Shown: positions 1 to 6,134 of the stretch, in pieces
How positions within the stretch are numbered: the first letter of the stretch is position 1
How the letters are laid out: each line of letters starts with the position of its first letter
Origin: an uncultured Lachnospiraceae bacterium
GTDB taxonomy: Bacteria > Bacillota > Clostridia > Lachnospirales > Lachnospiraceae
Length of the DNA stretch: 9,279 nucleotides
Direction of reading: 5' to 3'
Assembly (NCBI GenBank): GCA_900557385.1
Contig: USSP01000054.1
Location: 1-9,279 of the forward strand
Program-made: the position numbers and the translations under genes
Notes under the pieces: model-generated
Database searches by the model: none
What the model was told of the DNA's origin: nothing
The model's input: the letters and a program-made list of their open reading frames with translations, nothing else

Positions 1-74
1 CCTGCTTTTGCAATCTGGCGGACATTCGTGCCTTTACTGTCTAATATTTCTTTCAATTTCTTACCGTCTCCCAT
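1..74 (-). CDS. XRE/Cro-CI-type HTH repressor of an integrative element, 5' part only
   Basis: The first 24 codons, read on the minus strand from ATG at 74, encode MGDGKKLKEILDSKGTNVRQ followed by IAKA. This is the typical opening of a small helix-turn-helix XRE-family regulator: helix 1 is KKLKEILDSKG and helix 2 begins at VRQIAKA. A strong ribosome site (AGGAGG, complement of 80-85) sits 5 nt before the start. The gene runs off the window edge, so length and C-terminal domain are unknown. It diverges from the xis/int genes, the standard place for the lysogeny-type repressor of a clostridial ICE or prophage. The repeated TACGA sites in the intergenic region are the likely operators. The family call rests on a short stretch and on position. 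Confidence 0.7.
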   Translation of the reverse strand, partial: MGDGKKLKEILDSKGTNVRQIAKA

Positions 75-79
75 TGAAA

Positions 80-85
80 CCTCCT
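80..85 (-). promoter_or_regulatory. Ribosome binding site of the divergent repressor
   Basis: CCTCCT on the plus strand reads AGGAGG on the minus strand, five bases before the ATG at 74. It is what fixes the start of the partial repressor gene. Confidence 0.8.
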
Positions 86-130
86 GTTTTCATAAATTAA
101 AAATTTACGAATTGCATAAATCTAATTATT

Positions 131-139
131 ATCATAGCA
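131..139 (-). promoter_or_regulatory. Predicted extended -10 promoter of the repressor gene
   Basis: On the minus strand the sequence reads TGC-TATGAT, an extended -10 element (TGN immediately before the hexamer). No good -35 hexamer is seen 16-18 bp upstream, which fits an extended -10 type. The start of transcription would fall near 124, leaving a ~50-base leader. One TACGA operator (144-156) lies in the -20 to -32 zone and another (106-118) just downstream of the start, which suggests autoregulation. Confidence 0.5.
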
Positions 140-214
140 CAAATACGAAAGACATAAAAGAGTAATTTTCAAAAATAGCATATACGAATATCGTAAAAAT
201 ATAATTACGAAGTC

Positions 215-243
215 TTGACGAAGGAAATGTGTAGTGATAATAT
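215..243 (+). promoter_or_regulatory. Predicted sigma-A promoter of the xis-int transcript
   Basis: TTGACG at 215-220, a 17-bp spacer, and TAATAT at 238-243. An alternative -10, GATAAT at 236-241, would have a 15-bp spacer. Transcription would start near 250. One TACGA site overlaps the -35 (206-218) and another covers the start point (249-261), so a repressor bound there would block the promoter. Confidence 0.6.
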
Positions 244-319
244 GAATGTACGAAAATCATACACAAAACAAATACAAGAAATGTAACAAAATTCAAAGTA
301 TGGAAGGGAGGACGAATGT

Positions 320-514
320 ATGGCGAATTATCGATATATGATGAGTGCCGATGATGTAGCCCGAGAATTGAATTGTTCCAAATCTCATGCGTACAAGCTG
401 GTAAAAAGCATGAATGAAGAGTTGGCTTCGCAAGGATATATCACAATGGCTGGAAGAATTCCAAGAGCGTATTGGGCGAAAAAAATGTATGGCTACGAAT
501 TATCAGTAGGATAG
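320..514 (+). CDS. Excisionase-like small HTH DNA-binding protein
   Basis: A 64-residue basic protein with a winged-helix/MerR-like helix-turn-helix near the N-terminus: SADDVARELNCSKSHAYKLV at residues 9-28 is the HTH, followed by a longer helix and a short basic wing (AGRIPRAYW). This is the pattern of the small proteins that precede tyrosine integrases in clostridial integrative elements, where they bend DNA at the attachment site and favour excision (family knowledge). GGGAGGA at 306-312 is an appropriate ribosome site, 7 nt before the ATG. The integrase-type gene starts 14 nt after its stop, so the two are almost certainly co-transcribed. It could equally be a transcription regulator of the element; the sequence does not separate these roles. 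Confidence 0.7.
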   Translation: MANYRYMMSADDVARELNCSKSHAYKLVKSMNEELASQGYITMAGRIPRAYWAKKMYGYELSVG

Positions 515-528
515 GAAAGGAGAGCAGT

Positions 529-1299
529 ATGGCATACAAAGAAAAAGACACAAAGAAATGGACAGCGCAATGGTTTGAAACAAATGCCAGGGGTGAAAAG
601 AAAAAGCGAAGAAAAAGAGGTTTTGAGACAAAGCGAGAAGCTCTTGAGTATGAGCGACAGAAGAAATTGAATAACAGCAGAAGTATGGATATGAAGCTAA
701 GTGAATTTATGGAAGTTTATTTTGAAGATAATCAGAATGAGCTGAAGGAACGCACCATGAAGAACAAGCGGTATATGATGGAGCAACATATTGTTCCATA
801 TTTCGGTAATCAGATGATGAGCGAGATAACCGCAGGGCAGATTATACAATGGCAGAACGAAATGCAGACAAGGCTTGCAGATATTTATAGCAAGTTGGAG
901 AAGCAGAACAAAGCCATTTGTCAAAGGGAGCAACAGCTTGCAAGTGTTGAGAAGGAGATTGCCGGAACAAAAGGGATTTTCAAGGGAAAACAGCGTAAGG
1001 AGTTGCAGGAGCAGGCAGAACAGTTAATGATACAGATAGCCAATATGAAACAGTATTTGTCAAGTATCGTGCAGAGTTATGGCTATAACAATGTAAAGGA
1101 GTTCTTGGCTGAATACCATACCTGTAAAACTGAATACTGCGATTATCAGTCTGCAGTTGCAAGGTGGGAACAGCAGGCCGGAAATAAGGCAGAGTCGGAC
1201 AGCTTAAAGGCAAGGCTTCAAAGAAAGGCGCAAGAAGTAAAGGAACGAGAAAACAACAGACAGAGCCAGCATTACCGGAGCGATAGAGGTGGCAGATAG
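529..1299 (+). pseudogene. Chimeric remnant: tyrosine integrase N-terminus joined in frame to a relaxase-like C-terminal tail
   Basis: The 256-codon frame starts at ATG 529, where GGAAAGGAGAG (514-524) is a good ribosome site; the longer frame from 472 overlaps xis and has no such site. Residues 1-45 (basic, WTAQWFETNARGEKKKRRKR then ETKREALEYE) match the AP2-like arm-binding domain of Tn916-type integrases. Residues 55-112 (MKLSEFMEVYFEDN then TMKNKRYMMEQHIVPYFGNQ and ITAGQIIQWQNEM) match the SAM-like core-binding domain. The catalytic domain with its R-H-R-Y residues is entirely missing (tyrosine recombinases are usually 370-400 aa). From about residue 114 (nt ~868) the sequence changes to Gln/Lys/Glu-rich coiled coil (KLEKQNKAICQREQQLASVE, then GIFKGKQRKELQEQ and a basic tail), which resembles the C-terminal part of MobA/MobL relaxases of mobilizable elements. 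I read this as a deletion or recombination scar that happened to stay in frame. The relaxase assignment of the second half is from recall and is less certain than the missing recombinase core. Confidence 0.7.
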
Positions 1300-1316
1300 G
1301 AAAAAATATAATCATA

Positions 1317-1345
1317 TTGACAAACAAGACTACAAGTGATAGTCT
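1317..1345 (+). promoter_or_regulatory. Predicted promoter of the blaI-blaR1-like operon
   Basis: TTGACA at 1317-1322, a 17-bp spacer, then TAGTCT at 1340-1345. The -35 is consensus and the -10 is weak. The -10 hexamer is itself the right half of operator 1, so repressor and polymerase would compete directly. Confidence 0.6.
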
Positions 1346-1371
1346 CTAAATAAGACTACTGCTTGTGGTCT
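1327..1371. promoter_or_regulatory. Tandem BlaI-type operators
   Basis: Two 19-bp dyads share the form AGACTAC-N5-RTRGTCT. Operator 1 is 1327-1345 (right half ATAGTCT) and operator 2 is 1353-1371 (right half GTGGTCT). Each has six of seven arm positions paired, and the centres are 26 bp apart. The core TAC/GTA dyad and the position over the -10 and the first transcribed bases fit BlaI/MecI-family operators, so negative autoregulation of the operon is the simplest reading. No further copy was seen elsewhere in the window. Confidence 0.7.
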
Positions 1372-1394
1372 ACTGGCTTTAGGAGGATACATAT

Positions 1395-1754
1395 ATGGAT
1401 ATTCAATTAGGTGTTATTGAGGCAAGATATGCAGATATGATTTGGGAGCATGAACCAGTTACTTCATCGGAACTGGTAAAGATGACGGCAGTGGAGTTTA
1501 ACTGGAAGCGTACAACTGCACACAATGTTTTGAGAAGATTGATTGATAAGGGATTGTTTCAGAATGAAAACGGACTGGTAACAGCCGTAATATCCAGAGA
1601 GGATTTTTATGCCAGACAGAGCAGACAGTATGTAGAAGACACTTTTGCGGGTTCTCTTCCGGCATTTATTGCAGCATTTACGCAGGATGCAAAACTGACA
1701 CCGAAAGAAGCTGAGGCAATTCGTAAGATGATTGATCAGGCGGAGGAAAAATGA
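1395..1754 (+). CDS. blaI: BlaI/MecI/CopY-family transcriptional repressor
   Basis: A 119-residue protein of the usual length for the family (about 120-130). Residues 1-70 form the winged helix (LGVIEARYADMIWEHEPVTS, then the recognition region NWKRTTAHNVLRRLIDKG, with the wing at GLFQNENGLVTAVISREDFY). Residues 75-119 form the helical dimerisation part (YVEDTFAGSLPAFIAAF, then LTPKEAEAIRKMIDQAEE). BlaI-type repressors bind paired operators as dimers and are inactivated when the partner M56 membrane protease is activated (established for BlaI/BlaR1 and MecI/MecR1). AGGAGG at 1381-1386 is a strong ribosome site. The stop overlaps the next gene's start by 4 bp (ATGA), so translation is coupled. 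The symbol names the family; nothing here shows a link to beta-lactam resistance. Confidence 0.88.
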   Translation: MDIQLGVIEARYADMIWEHEPVTSSELVKMTAVEFNWKRTTAHNVLRRLIDKGLFQNENGLVTAVISREDFYARQSRQYVEDTFAGSLPAFIAAFTQDAKLTPKEAEAIRKMIDQAEEK

Positions 1755-4159
1755 ATATGGGAGAAATTTTCTTAAAACTGCTGAATATGAGCATCACAGC
1801 CAGTTGGATAATTTTAGCAGTATTAGGTATTCGACTTCTATTTAGGAGGATACCAAAGTGGATTAGCTGTTTATTATGGGGGATAGTAGCAATCCGACTG
1901 ATATTTCCGTTTTCCATAGAAAGTACATTTAGCCTGCAACCAAGTGCAGAGCCTATCAAGTCCAGCACTATGGTGGAGGGAGAACGGATACCTTATGTGC
2001 CGTTCATAGACAGTAACGTAGATGTTGTAGAAAATACGATAAATCCCGCACTAGCAGAAACCTTTGCATATCAGGAAACCCAAAGCGTGGCTCCGCTACA
2101 AATAGTGACAGAAATCGCAGGGGGGCTTTGGTTATGCGGAATGGTGGTGCTTCTTATTTTGGCATTGGTGAGTATGATAAAATTGCGCCTATGTGTAAGG
2201 GAAGCTGTGCTATATAGAGAAAACATCTATATTTGTGATGCAGTAAAATCCCCTTTTATTTTGGGAATTATCAGACCCAGAATATACCTTTCCTCTTCAC
2301 TATCAGAGGAAGAGATGGCATATATTATAGCGCATGAGAGTGCACATCTTAAAAGAAAAGATCACTTGTGGAAACCTTTTGGGTATTTGCTTCTTTGTAT
2401 CTATTGGTTCAATCCTCTTTGCTGGGTTGCATACATTATGCTATGCAAGGATATTGAGCTTGCCTGTGATGAAAAGGTGATTCGTGATATGAACTTTGAG
2501 GATAAGAAAAAATATTCCAGAGTGCTATTGTCTTGTGCAACGCAGAGGCGATTAGTAATGATGTGTCCGTTGGCATTTGGAGAAGTGGGAGTAAAGGATA
2601 GAGTGAAGTTGGTGCTGAATTACAAAAAGCCATCCTTTTGGATTGTTTTGATATCCATGGCTGCCTGTGTAGTAGTGGCTGTATGCTTTTTGACAGAACC
2701 GAAAAGTGATTTTTCGATAGCAGACTACAAGGCAATCAGTTATAGAGAATATCAAAAATTGACAGGATATGACGCGGAATTCTATCATGCCTTATATTAT
2801 ATCGGGGAATTGCCCAAAACGGAATTATCAATCGTTTTTGAAGGAGACTATGATGAAGATTTAGCAGGGGCTGTTCTGGCTGAGGATGCGAAAGCAATAA
2901 GGATACAGGGGAGATTATCAGAGTTGTTTGGCGATGATACTAAACAATTAAGTGAGTCTGAACTCCTAAAAAAAATAAGTGAAAATTACGGAAATGTTAT
3001 TTCCATAGATTATAGGGAAGGGGCGGGAACCGCATATTATGTGGGGGATTATTATGCACATATAGCAGTTGCAGCTGATACGGATGATAATAGGAATACG
3101 GTGTTTGAGATTGCAGTGGAAAATCAGACGAAAAACGAAAAAATATTTTCAGGCAGCAGTTCTTTTTGGTTTATCTGGGAAGAGGAGGAGCCAGTCAAAG
3201 AAAACGAAAATGTGGAAAACGCAAAAGATGACAATGGATACATATGGCTATCTGATACAGTGTTTATAAGTGAACTTAAGGACTTGGATGGCAATGGTAC
3301 AAAAGAATATGTGGAGGTCGATCTAGGAGATGAATCAAACAACTTCTATTCCCATTTCAAGTTTTATTGGAATGGTGAGATGATTTATGAGTATGAGGAT
3401 CCTTGTAGAATTGACCCATGCGTAGCAGAATATGTAGACTTGGATCATGATGGGGAAAAAGAAATTTTCTTTTCATTTGCTCCAAGAGTAAATTCCATGC
3501 CACTGGAGGAATATATCGTATTAAAGCAGTACAATTCAAGTTGGAAACCGCTGGAGATGATTCATGGCGAAACGATGATGGATAATGCATTTCCATTGTC
3601 TGTTACAAAGGGAGACACCAAGTGGCAGGCTGTGATATCCTGTGAAAATTTGGATGAATCAGTTACTTTCGATGTAGAATCACATTATTTAGATTTGAAA
3701 AGAGAATTTCTTTCAGACAACGGGGAAGAAACGGAATTTACCAGTCAGTTGGTTGAGTGGTATGAAACAGAATTTGTAGATTACCCTTCGGGAGAAATCT
3801 GTGGGAATGTGTCAGCGTGGGGAATTTGGAATATAGAAGTAGGAGAATATGAAGGAAAAACCTGCCTGATTGCAACACATGGGATTCAGTGTTATGATAA
3901 GTTTGATTTTTGGGGAGAGGCAGATGTCTACTTTGATTATGATGAAAAAGGAAATACAAGATTTTTGAGCATCCAGTTTAGACCACAGTACCAGTATTTG
4001 GATCAAAATAAAGAAGCCGAAGAGAGAATTTATGAAGGTGAGACGCCCGGCGTATCTTATGGTGATATTGCGGAAAGATATTATACTGTAGGTCAATATA
4101 TGAAAGGTAAAGGATGTATCAAAGGCTATGGCCGCAGCAGGGGATTCGTATATATGTGA
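1751..4159 (+). CDS. BlaR1-type M56 membrane metalloprotease with large non-PBP extracytoplasmic region, cut by a frameshift
   Basis: The 802-codon frame starts at ATG 1751, coupled to blaI and preceded by GGAGGA (1742-1747). Hydrophobic segments lie near residues 12-31, 37-55, 122-145, 210-231 and 296-314. The M56 zinc-protease signature is at 194-199 (AHESAH, ligands H195 and H199, catalytic E196), with the third-ligand region ELACDE at 236-241. In BlaR1/MecR1 this domain transmits the signal that removes the repressor. The C-terminal part after residue 315 would lie outside the membrane. It contains no SxxK/SxN/KTG penicillin-binding motifs. Instead it has two Asp-rich loops resembling FG-GAP or EF-hand type calcium loops: D511-L-D513-G-N515-G followed by E519, and D563-L-D565-H-D567-G followed by E571. 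The last ~15 residues (after about 787) are out of frame with the sequence that continues in the next entry. Without the frameshift the protein would be about 965 residues. The sensed signal is unknown. Confidence 0.82.
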   Translation: MNMGEIFLKLLNMSITASWIILAVLGIRLLFRRIPKWISCLLWGIVAIRLIFPFSIESTFSLQPSAEPIKSSTMVEGERIPYVPFIDSNVDVVENTINPALAETFAYQETQSVAPLQIVTEIAGGLWLCGMVVLLILALVSMIKLRLCVREAVLYRENIYICDAVKSPFILGIIRPRIYLSSSLSEEEMAYIIAHESAHLKRKDHLWKPFGYLLLCIYWFNPLCWVAYIMLCKDIELACDEKVIRDMNFEDKKKYSRVLLSCATQRRLVMMCPLAFGEVGVKDRVKLVLNYKKPSFWIVLISMAACVVVAVCFLTEPKSDFSIADYKAISYREYQKLTGYDAEFYHALYYIGELPKTELSIVFEGDYDEDLAGAVLAEDAKAIRIQGRLSELFGDDTKQLSESELLKKISENYGNVISIDYREGAGTAYYVGDYYAHIAVAADTDDNRNTVFEIAVENQTKNEKIFSGSSSFWFIWEEEEPVKENENVENAKDDNGYIWLSDTVFISELKDLDGNGTKEYVEVDLGDESNNFYSHFKFYWNGEMIYEYEDPCRIDPCVAEYVDLDHDGEKEIFFSFAPRVNSMPLEEYIVLKQYNSSWKPLEMIHGETMMDNAFPLSVTKGDTKWQAVISCENLDESVTFDVESHYLDLKREFLSDNGEETEFTSQLVEWYETEFVDYPSGEICGNVSAWGIWNIEVGEYEGKTCLIATHGIQCYDKFDFWGEADVYFDYDEKGNTRFLSIQFRPQYQYLDQNKEAEERIYEGETPGVSYGDIAERYYTVGQYMKGKGCIKGYGRSRGFVYM

Positions 4160-4649
4160 TGAGTACCTAAATGCGATTGGAAGCCCAGAGGCTGAACCGG
4201 TATATGTATTGCTTGATTTAAATAATGATGGTATAGAGGAATTTTTTATAGGTCTTAAATTTGATTATGATACACCCTACTATGAAATTTATGATGTATA
4301 TACATGGAAAGACGGAAGAGCGTATCAGTTAATGAGAGGTATCGGATATCGCAATGGCTCTTGTAAGATATGTAAAAACGGAGTAATAGAGGACAATTAT
4401 TCAGGGACGGCATGGGACGGGCAAACATTATATCATATTTTACCGGAGGGAGGAATTGAACTTGAGACAATAGACAGTGTTGCTTCAACGAGGGACGGCA
4501 CAGTTCAATCCTATTATCACAGGAATGACTTGATAGATGAAAATTCGCTACAAACGATATTGGAGCAATATCAACCGGAGTCTGTCACATATGTCGATTG
4601 TAATAGGGAGACAATTGAGCAACTACGCCTGAGTGGAATAAGAAAATAA
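4113..4649 (+). pseudogene. Out-of-frame C-terminal continuation of the M56 protein
   Basis: This frame is +1 relative to the gene before it and open from 4104 to the stop at 4647-4649. If one G is ignored in the AAAGG run at 4109-4113, the two frames join as ...VGQYMKGKDVSKAMAAAGDS and continue with a third Asp-rich loop of the same style (DLNNDGIEEF, nt ~4215-4244) and a further ~135 residues. That third loop matches the two in the preceding frame, which argues for one split gene rather than two. An independent product from ATG 4128 (173 aa) is possible by translational coupling, since AAAGGA lies upstream at 4109-4114. The spacing of 13 bases is poor, and no signal peptide begins there. 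Either a real frameshift or an assembly error could explain it. Confidence 0.65.
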
Positions 4650-4862
4650 CTTACCGATTGACTTATAACTGATATTAAGGACAAGATGCATATTAGCTGA
4701 TCAGGAGCAAGTATTCCGGTGCCAAAACGGCAATAAAGATAATCAAGGAGCACAATATTTCTTCCCACAGCAACATACTTTTATGGTATACTAAGACATA
4801 GATGTTAGGCACACGAAACTATGATGTACGCATCTACATATCAAGAGAAAGGTGGATATAAC
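4650..4862. other. Intergenic region before the SDR gene
   Basis: A stretch of 213 bases with no supported gene. A 41-codon open stretch (4669-4791, ending at TAA 4792) lacks a start and ribosome site and matches nothing I recognise. No clear terminator hairpin follows the M56 gene. The SDR promoter lies at the right end. Confidence 0.5.
4784..4792 (+). promoter_or_regulatory. Predicted extended -10 promoter of the SDR gene
   Basis: TGG followed by TATACT (4787-4792) is an extended -10 element. The -35 position (about 4764-4769, CCCACA) is poor. Transcription would start near 4799, giving a leader of about 64 bases with no obvious fold. Confidence 0.5.
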
Positions 4863-5663
4863 ATGGGTTTTTTGGAGGGAAAGACAGCAATTATTACAGG
4901 CGGTGGAAGAGCCGTACTCAGTGACGGAAGCTGCGGTTCCATTGGTTACGGTATTGCAACTGCGTATGCGAAAGAGGGGGCAAACCTGGTACTGACCGGA
5001 CGGAATGTGAAGAAACTGACGGATGCCAAGGAAGAACTGGAAAGCAAATATGGAATTAAGGTGCTTCCCGTTCAGGCAGATATCAGTGCCGGTGCGGATA
5101 ACGAGGCTATTGTGGCAGAAGTAGTAAAGCAGACCATAGATGCTTTTGGCAGAATTGATGTACTGATCAACAATGCACAGGCATCCGCATCCGGAGTGAC
5201 CATTGCAGATCATACTACAGAACAATTTGACCTGGCGGTTTATTCTGGTTTGTATGCAGCATTTTATTATATGAAAGCATGCTATCCCTATCTGAAAGAG
5301 ACCAAGGGTTCCGTTATCAACTTTGCATCCGGAGCAGGCCTGTTTGGTAATTTTGGACAATGTTCCTATGCAGCAGCCAAAGAAGGAATTCGTGGACTGA
5401 CCAGAGTGGCAGCTACCGAGTGGGGAGCTGACGGCATCAATGTCAATGTTGTATGTCCTTTAGCTTGGACGGCACAGCTGGAGCAATTTGAGAAAGCTTA
5501 TCCAGAAGCTTTTAAAGCAAATGTAAAGATGCCGCCGATGGGCCATTTTGGTGATGTGGAGAAGGAAATCGGACGTGCTTGCGTACAGCTTGCATCTCCT
5601 GATTTTAAGTATATGAGCGGAGAAACCATTACTTTAGAAGGCGCAATGGGACAGCGCCCGTAA
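4863..5663 (+). CDS. Short-chain dehydrogenase/reductase (SDR) with extended FabI-like glycine loop
   Basis: A 266-residue NAD(P)-dependent oxidoreductase; the start at 4863 is chosen because AAAGGTGG (4848-4855) lies 7 nt upstream and MGFLEGKTAIITGG is the normal SDR opening. A frame extended to 4821 has no ribosome site. Rossmann features: glycine loop at residues 12-30 (TGGGRAVLSDGSCGSIGYG), NNAQ at 103-106 where most SDRs have NNAG, catalytic S156 (NFASGAG), and Y169-AAA-K173. The C-terminus (SGETITLEGAMG) is the usual SDR ending. The loop is about nine residues longer than TGxxxGIG and ends in SIGYGIA, as in enoyl-ACP reductases of the FabI type (SIAYGIA), but FabI uses YxxxxxxK whereas this protein has YxxxK. 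Basic residues after strand 2 (TGRNVKK) allow NADPH. Substrate is unknown; it stands alone with its own promoter and terminator, so context does not help. Confidence 0.85.
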   Translation: MGFLEGKTAIITGGGRAVLSDGSCGSIGYGIATAYAKEGANLVLTGRNVKKLTDAKEELESKYGIKVLPVQADISAGADNEAIVAEVVKQTIDAFGRIDVLINNAQASASGVTIADHTTEQFDLAVYSGLYAAFYYMKACYPYLKETKGSVINFASGAGLFGNFGQCSYAAAKEGIRGLTRVAATEWGADGINVNVVCPLAWTAQLEQFEKAYPEAFKANVKMPPMGHFGDVEKEIGRACVQLASPDFKYMSGETITLEGAMGQRP

Positions 5664-5684
5664 TCGGAAGAAACTACAGAACAG

Positions 5685-5743
5685 AAGAGTCCGGTAGAAA
5701 TTTATTTGACAGTATAGCTGTCGAATGATTCTACCGGACTTTG
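5685..5743. terminator. Large nested stem-loop after the SDR gene, probable terminator
   Basis: A perfect 12-bp outer stem pairs AGTCCGGTAGAA (5688-5699) with TTCTACCGGACT (5729-5740). Inside it a second stem pairs 5704-5712 with 5718-5726 (nine pairs, one G-T) around a TATAG loop. The 3' tail is only TTTGTTTG, so intrinsic termination on the plus strand may be moderate. The hairpin begins 24 bases after the SDR stop, and the nearest gene downstream is a relic. Confidence 0.7.
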
Positions 5744-5841
5744 TTTGAACATAGCGTCCTTTTTTCTTTTCCATTATTTTCCATTCAAATAAAAACATAG
5801 TGACAAAGTACTAGATGCTGCGTTATCATGATAGGAAATAA

Positions 5842-6096
5842 GGAAAAGTAATCGGCTTTTACGGAGTGGATGATCCCCCGCAACAATCCATCAAGTATGC
5901 GGCGAATATGCTTCAAATCATGGGACACTTCATTGTATCCTGTATAAAACGGCGAAATATTCTTATGGCAATCGGAGCGGTCTGGGAAGAAGAAGGTAAG
6001 AACCGAATCAATAAACTGCTGAATCATGCGGAGAGCCAGATGTATGCAGATAAATGGGCTTATTACAATGACCGCGGAATTGATCGCAGAAAATAA
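5842..6096 (+). pseudogene. Relic of a GGDEF (diguanylate cyclase-like) gene with internal deletion
   Basis: The frame is open from 5842 (after TAA 5839-5841) to TAA 6094-6096, with no ATG or ribosome site; GTG 5866 is the only early start-like codon. The first ~38 codons (GKVIGFYGVDDPP, then AANMLQIMGHFIVSCIKRRN) look like the end of the GAF/PAS-like sensory domain that precedes GGDEF in many clostridial proteins. The rest (MAIGAVWEEEGKNRINKLLN, then HAESQMYADKWAYYNDRG) matches the end of a GGDEF domain, where the usual pattern is SIGVA...LL..AD.AMY.AK. The GG(D/E)EF active-site strand and about 110-120 residues between these pieces are missing, so it cannot be an active cyclase. The upstream 5' part is also gone or degraded by stops and frame changes (5785-5841). 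Function: none expected. Confidence 0.65.
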
Positions 6097-6110
6097 AAAA
6101 AAATAAAAAA
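6091..6110. repeat. Tandem 10-bp A-rich repeat
   Basis: AAATAAAAAA occurs twice in direct succession at 6091-6100 and 6101-6110, beginning at the stop codon of the GGDEF relic. It may be simple slippage; no function is evident. Confidence 0.6.
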
Positions 6111-6134
6111 AGCAAACCGAAATAAAATAGGGAA

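Larger units (their letters stand above)
106..261. promoter_or_regulatory. Five-copy TACGAA operator array between divergent repressor and xis genes
   Basis: Five 13-bp elements begin with TACGAA on the plus strand, at 106-118, 144-156, 183-195, 206-218 and 249-261. The 183-195 copy (TACGA-ATA-TCGTA) is a perfect 5-bp inverted repeat around a 3-bp centre. The others keep the TACGA half exactly and have a degenerate second half (GCATA, ACATA, CTTGA, TCATA). Start-to-start spacings are 38, 39, 23 and 43 bp. The copies overlap or flank both predicted promoters: 106-118 and 144-156 for the repressor, 206-218 and 249-261 for xis/int. The arrangement is what one expects for the binding sites of the divergent XRE-type repressor. 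The protein-site pairing is inference. Confidence 0.65.

Noticed and set aside
106..261. CRISPR array or iteron-type replication origin suggested by repeated TACGA
   Set aside because: The repeats are only 13 bp, partly degenerate, unevenly spaced and placed on divergent promoters, with no cas or rep gene; an operator array fits better.
472..528. Upstream extension of the integrase-like frame to ATG 472
   Set aside because: It overlaps the xis gene and has no ribosome site; GGAAAGGAGAG directly before ATG 529 and the usual MAYKEKD-type opening favour 529.
980..1327. A 115-codon minus-strand frame opposite the integrase-relaxase chimera
   Set aside because: It covers the blaI-type promoter region and has no ribosome site or recognisable fold; treated as a shadow.
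1300..1394. Attachment site of the element after the truncated integrase
   Set aside because: No tRNA or gene 3' end and no direct repeat of the left side is visible, and the integrase 3' end is lost, so the site cannot be placed.
4669..4794. A 41-codon open stretch upstream of the SDR gene
   Set aside because: It has no start codon with a ribosome site, no recognisable motif, and its end overlaps the predicted promoter; a chance open frame is likely.
4821..4862. Upstream extension of the SDR frame to ATG 4821 or 4824
   Set aside because: The extra 14 residues precede the normal SDR start, and the ribosome site AAAGGTGG lies inside them, placed for ATG 4863.
4791..5360. A 189-codon minus-strand frame opposite the SDR gene
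   Set aside because: It is antisense to a well-supported SDR and Cys/Ile-rich without domain features, as expected for a shadow frame.
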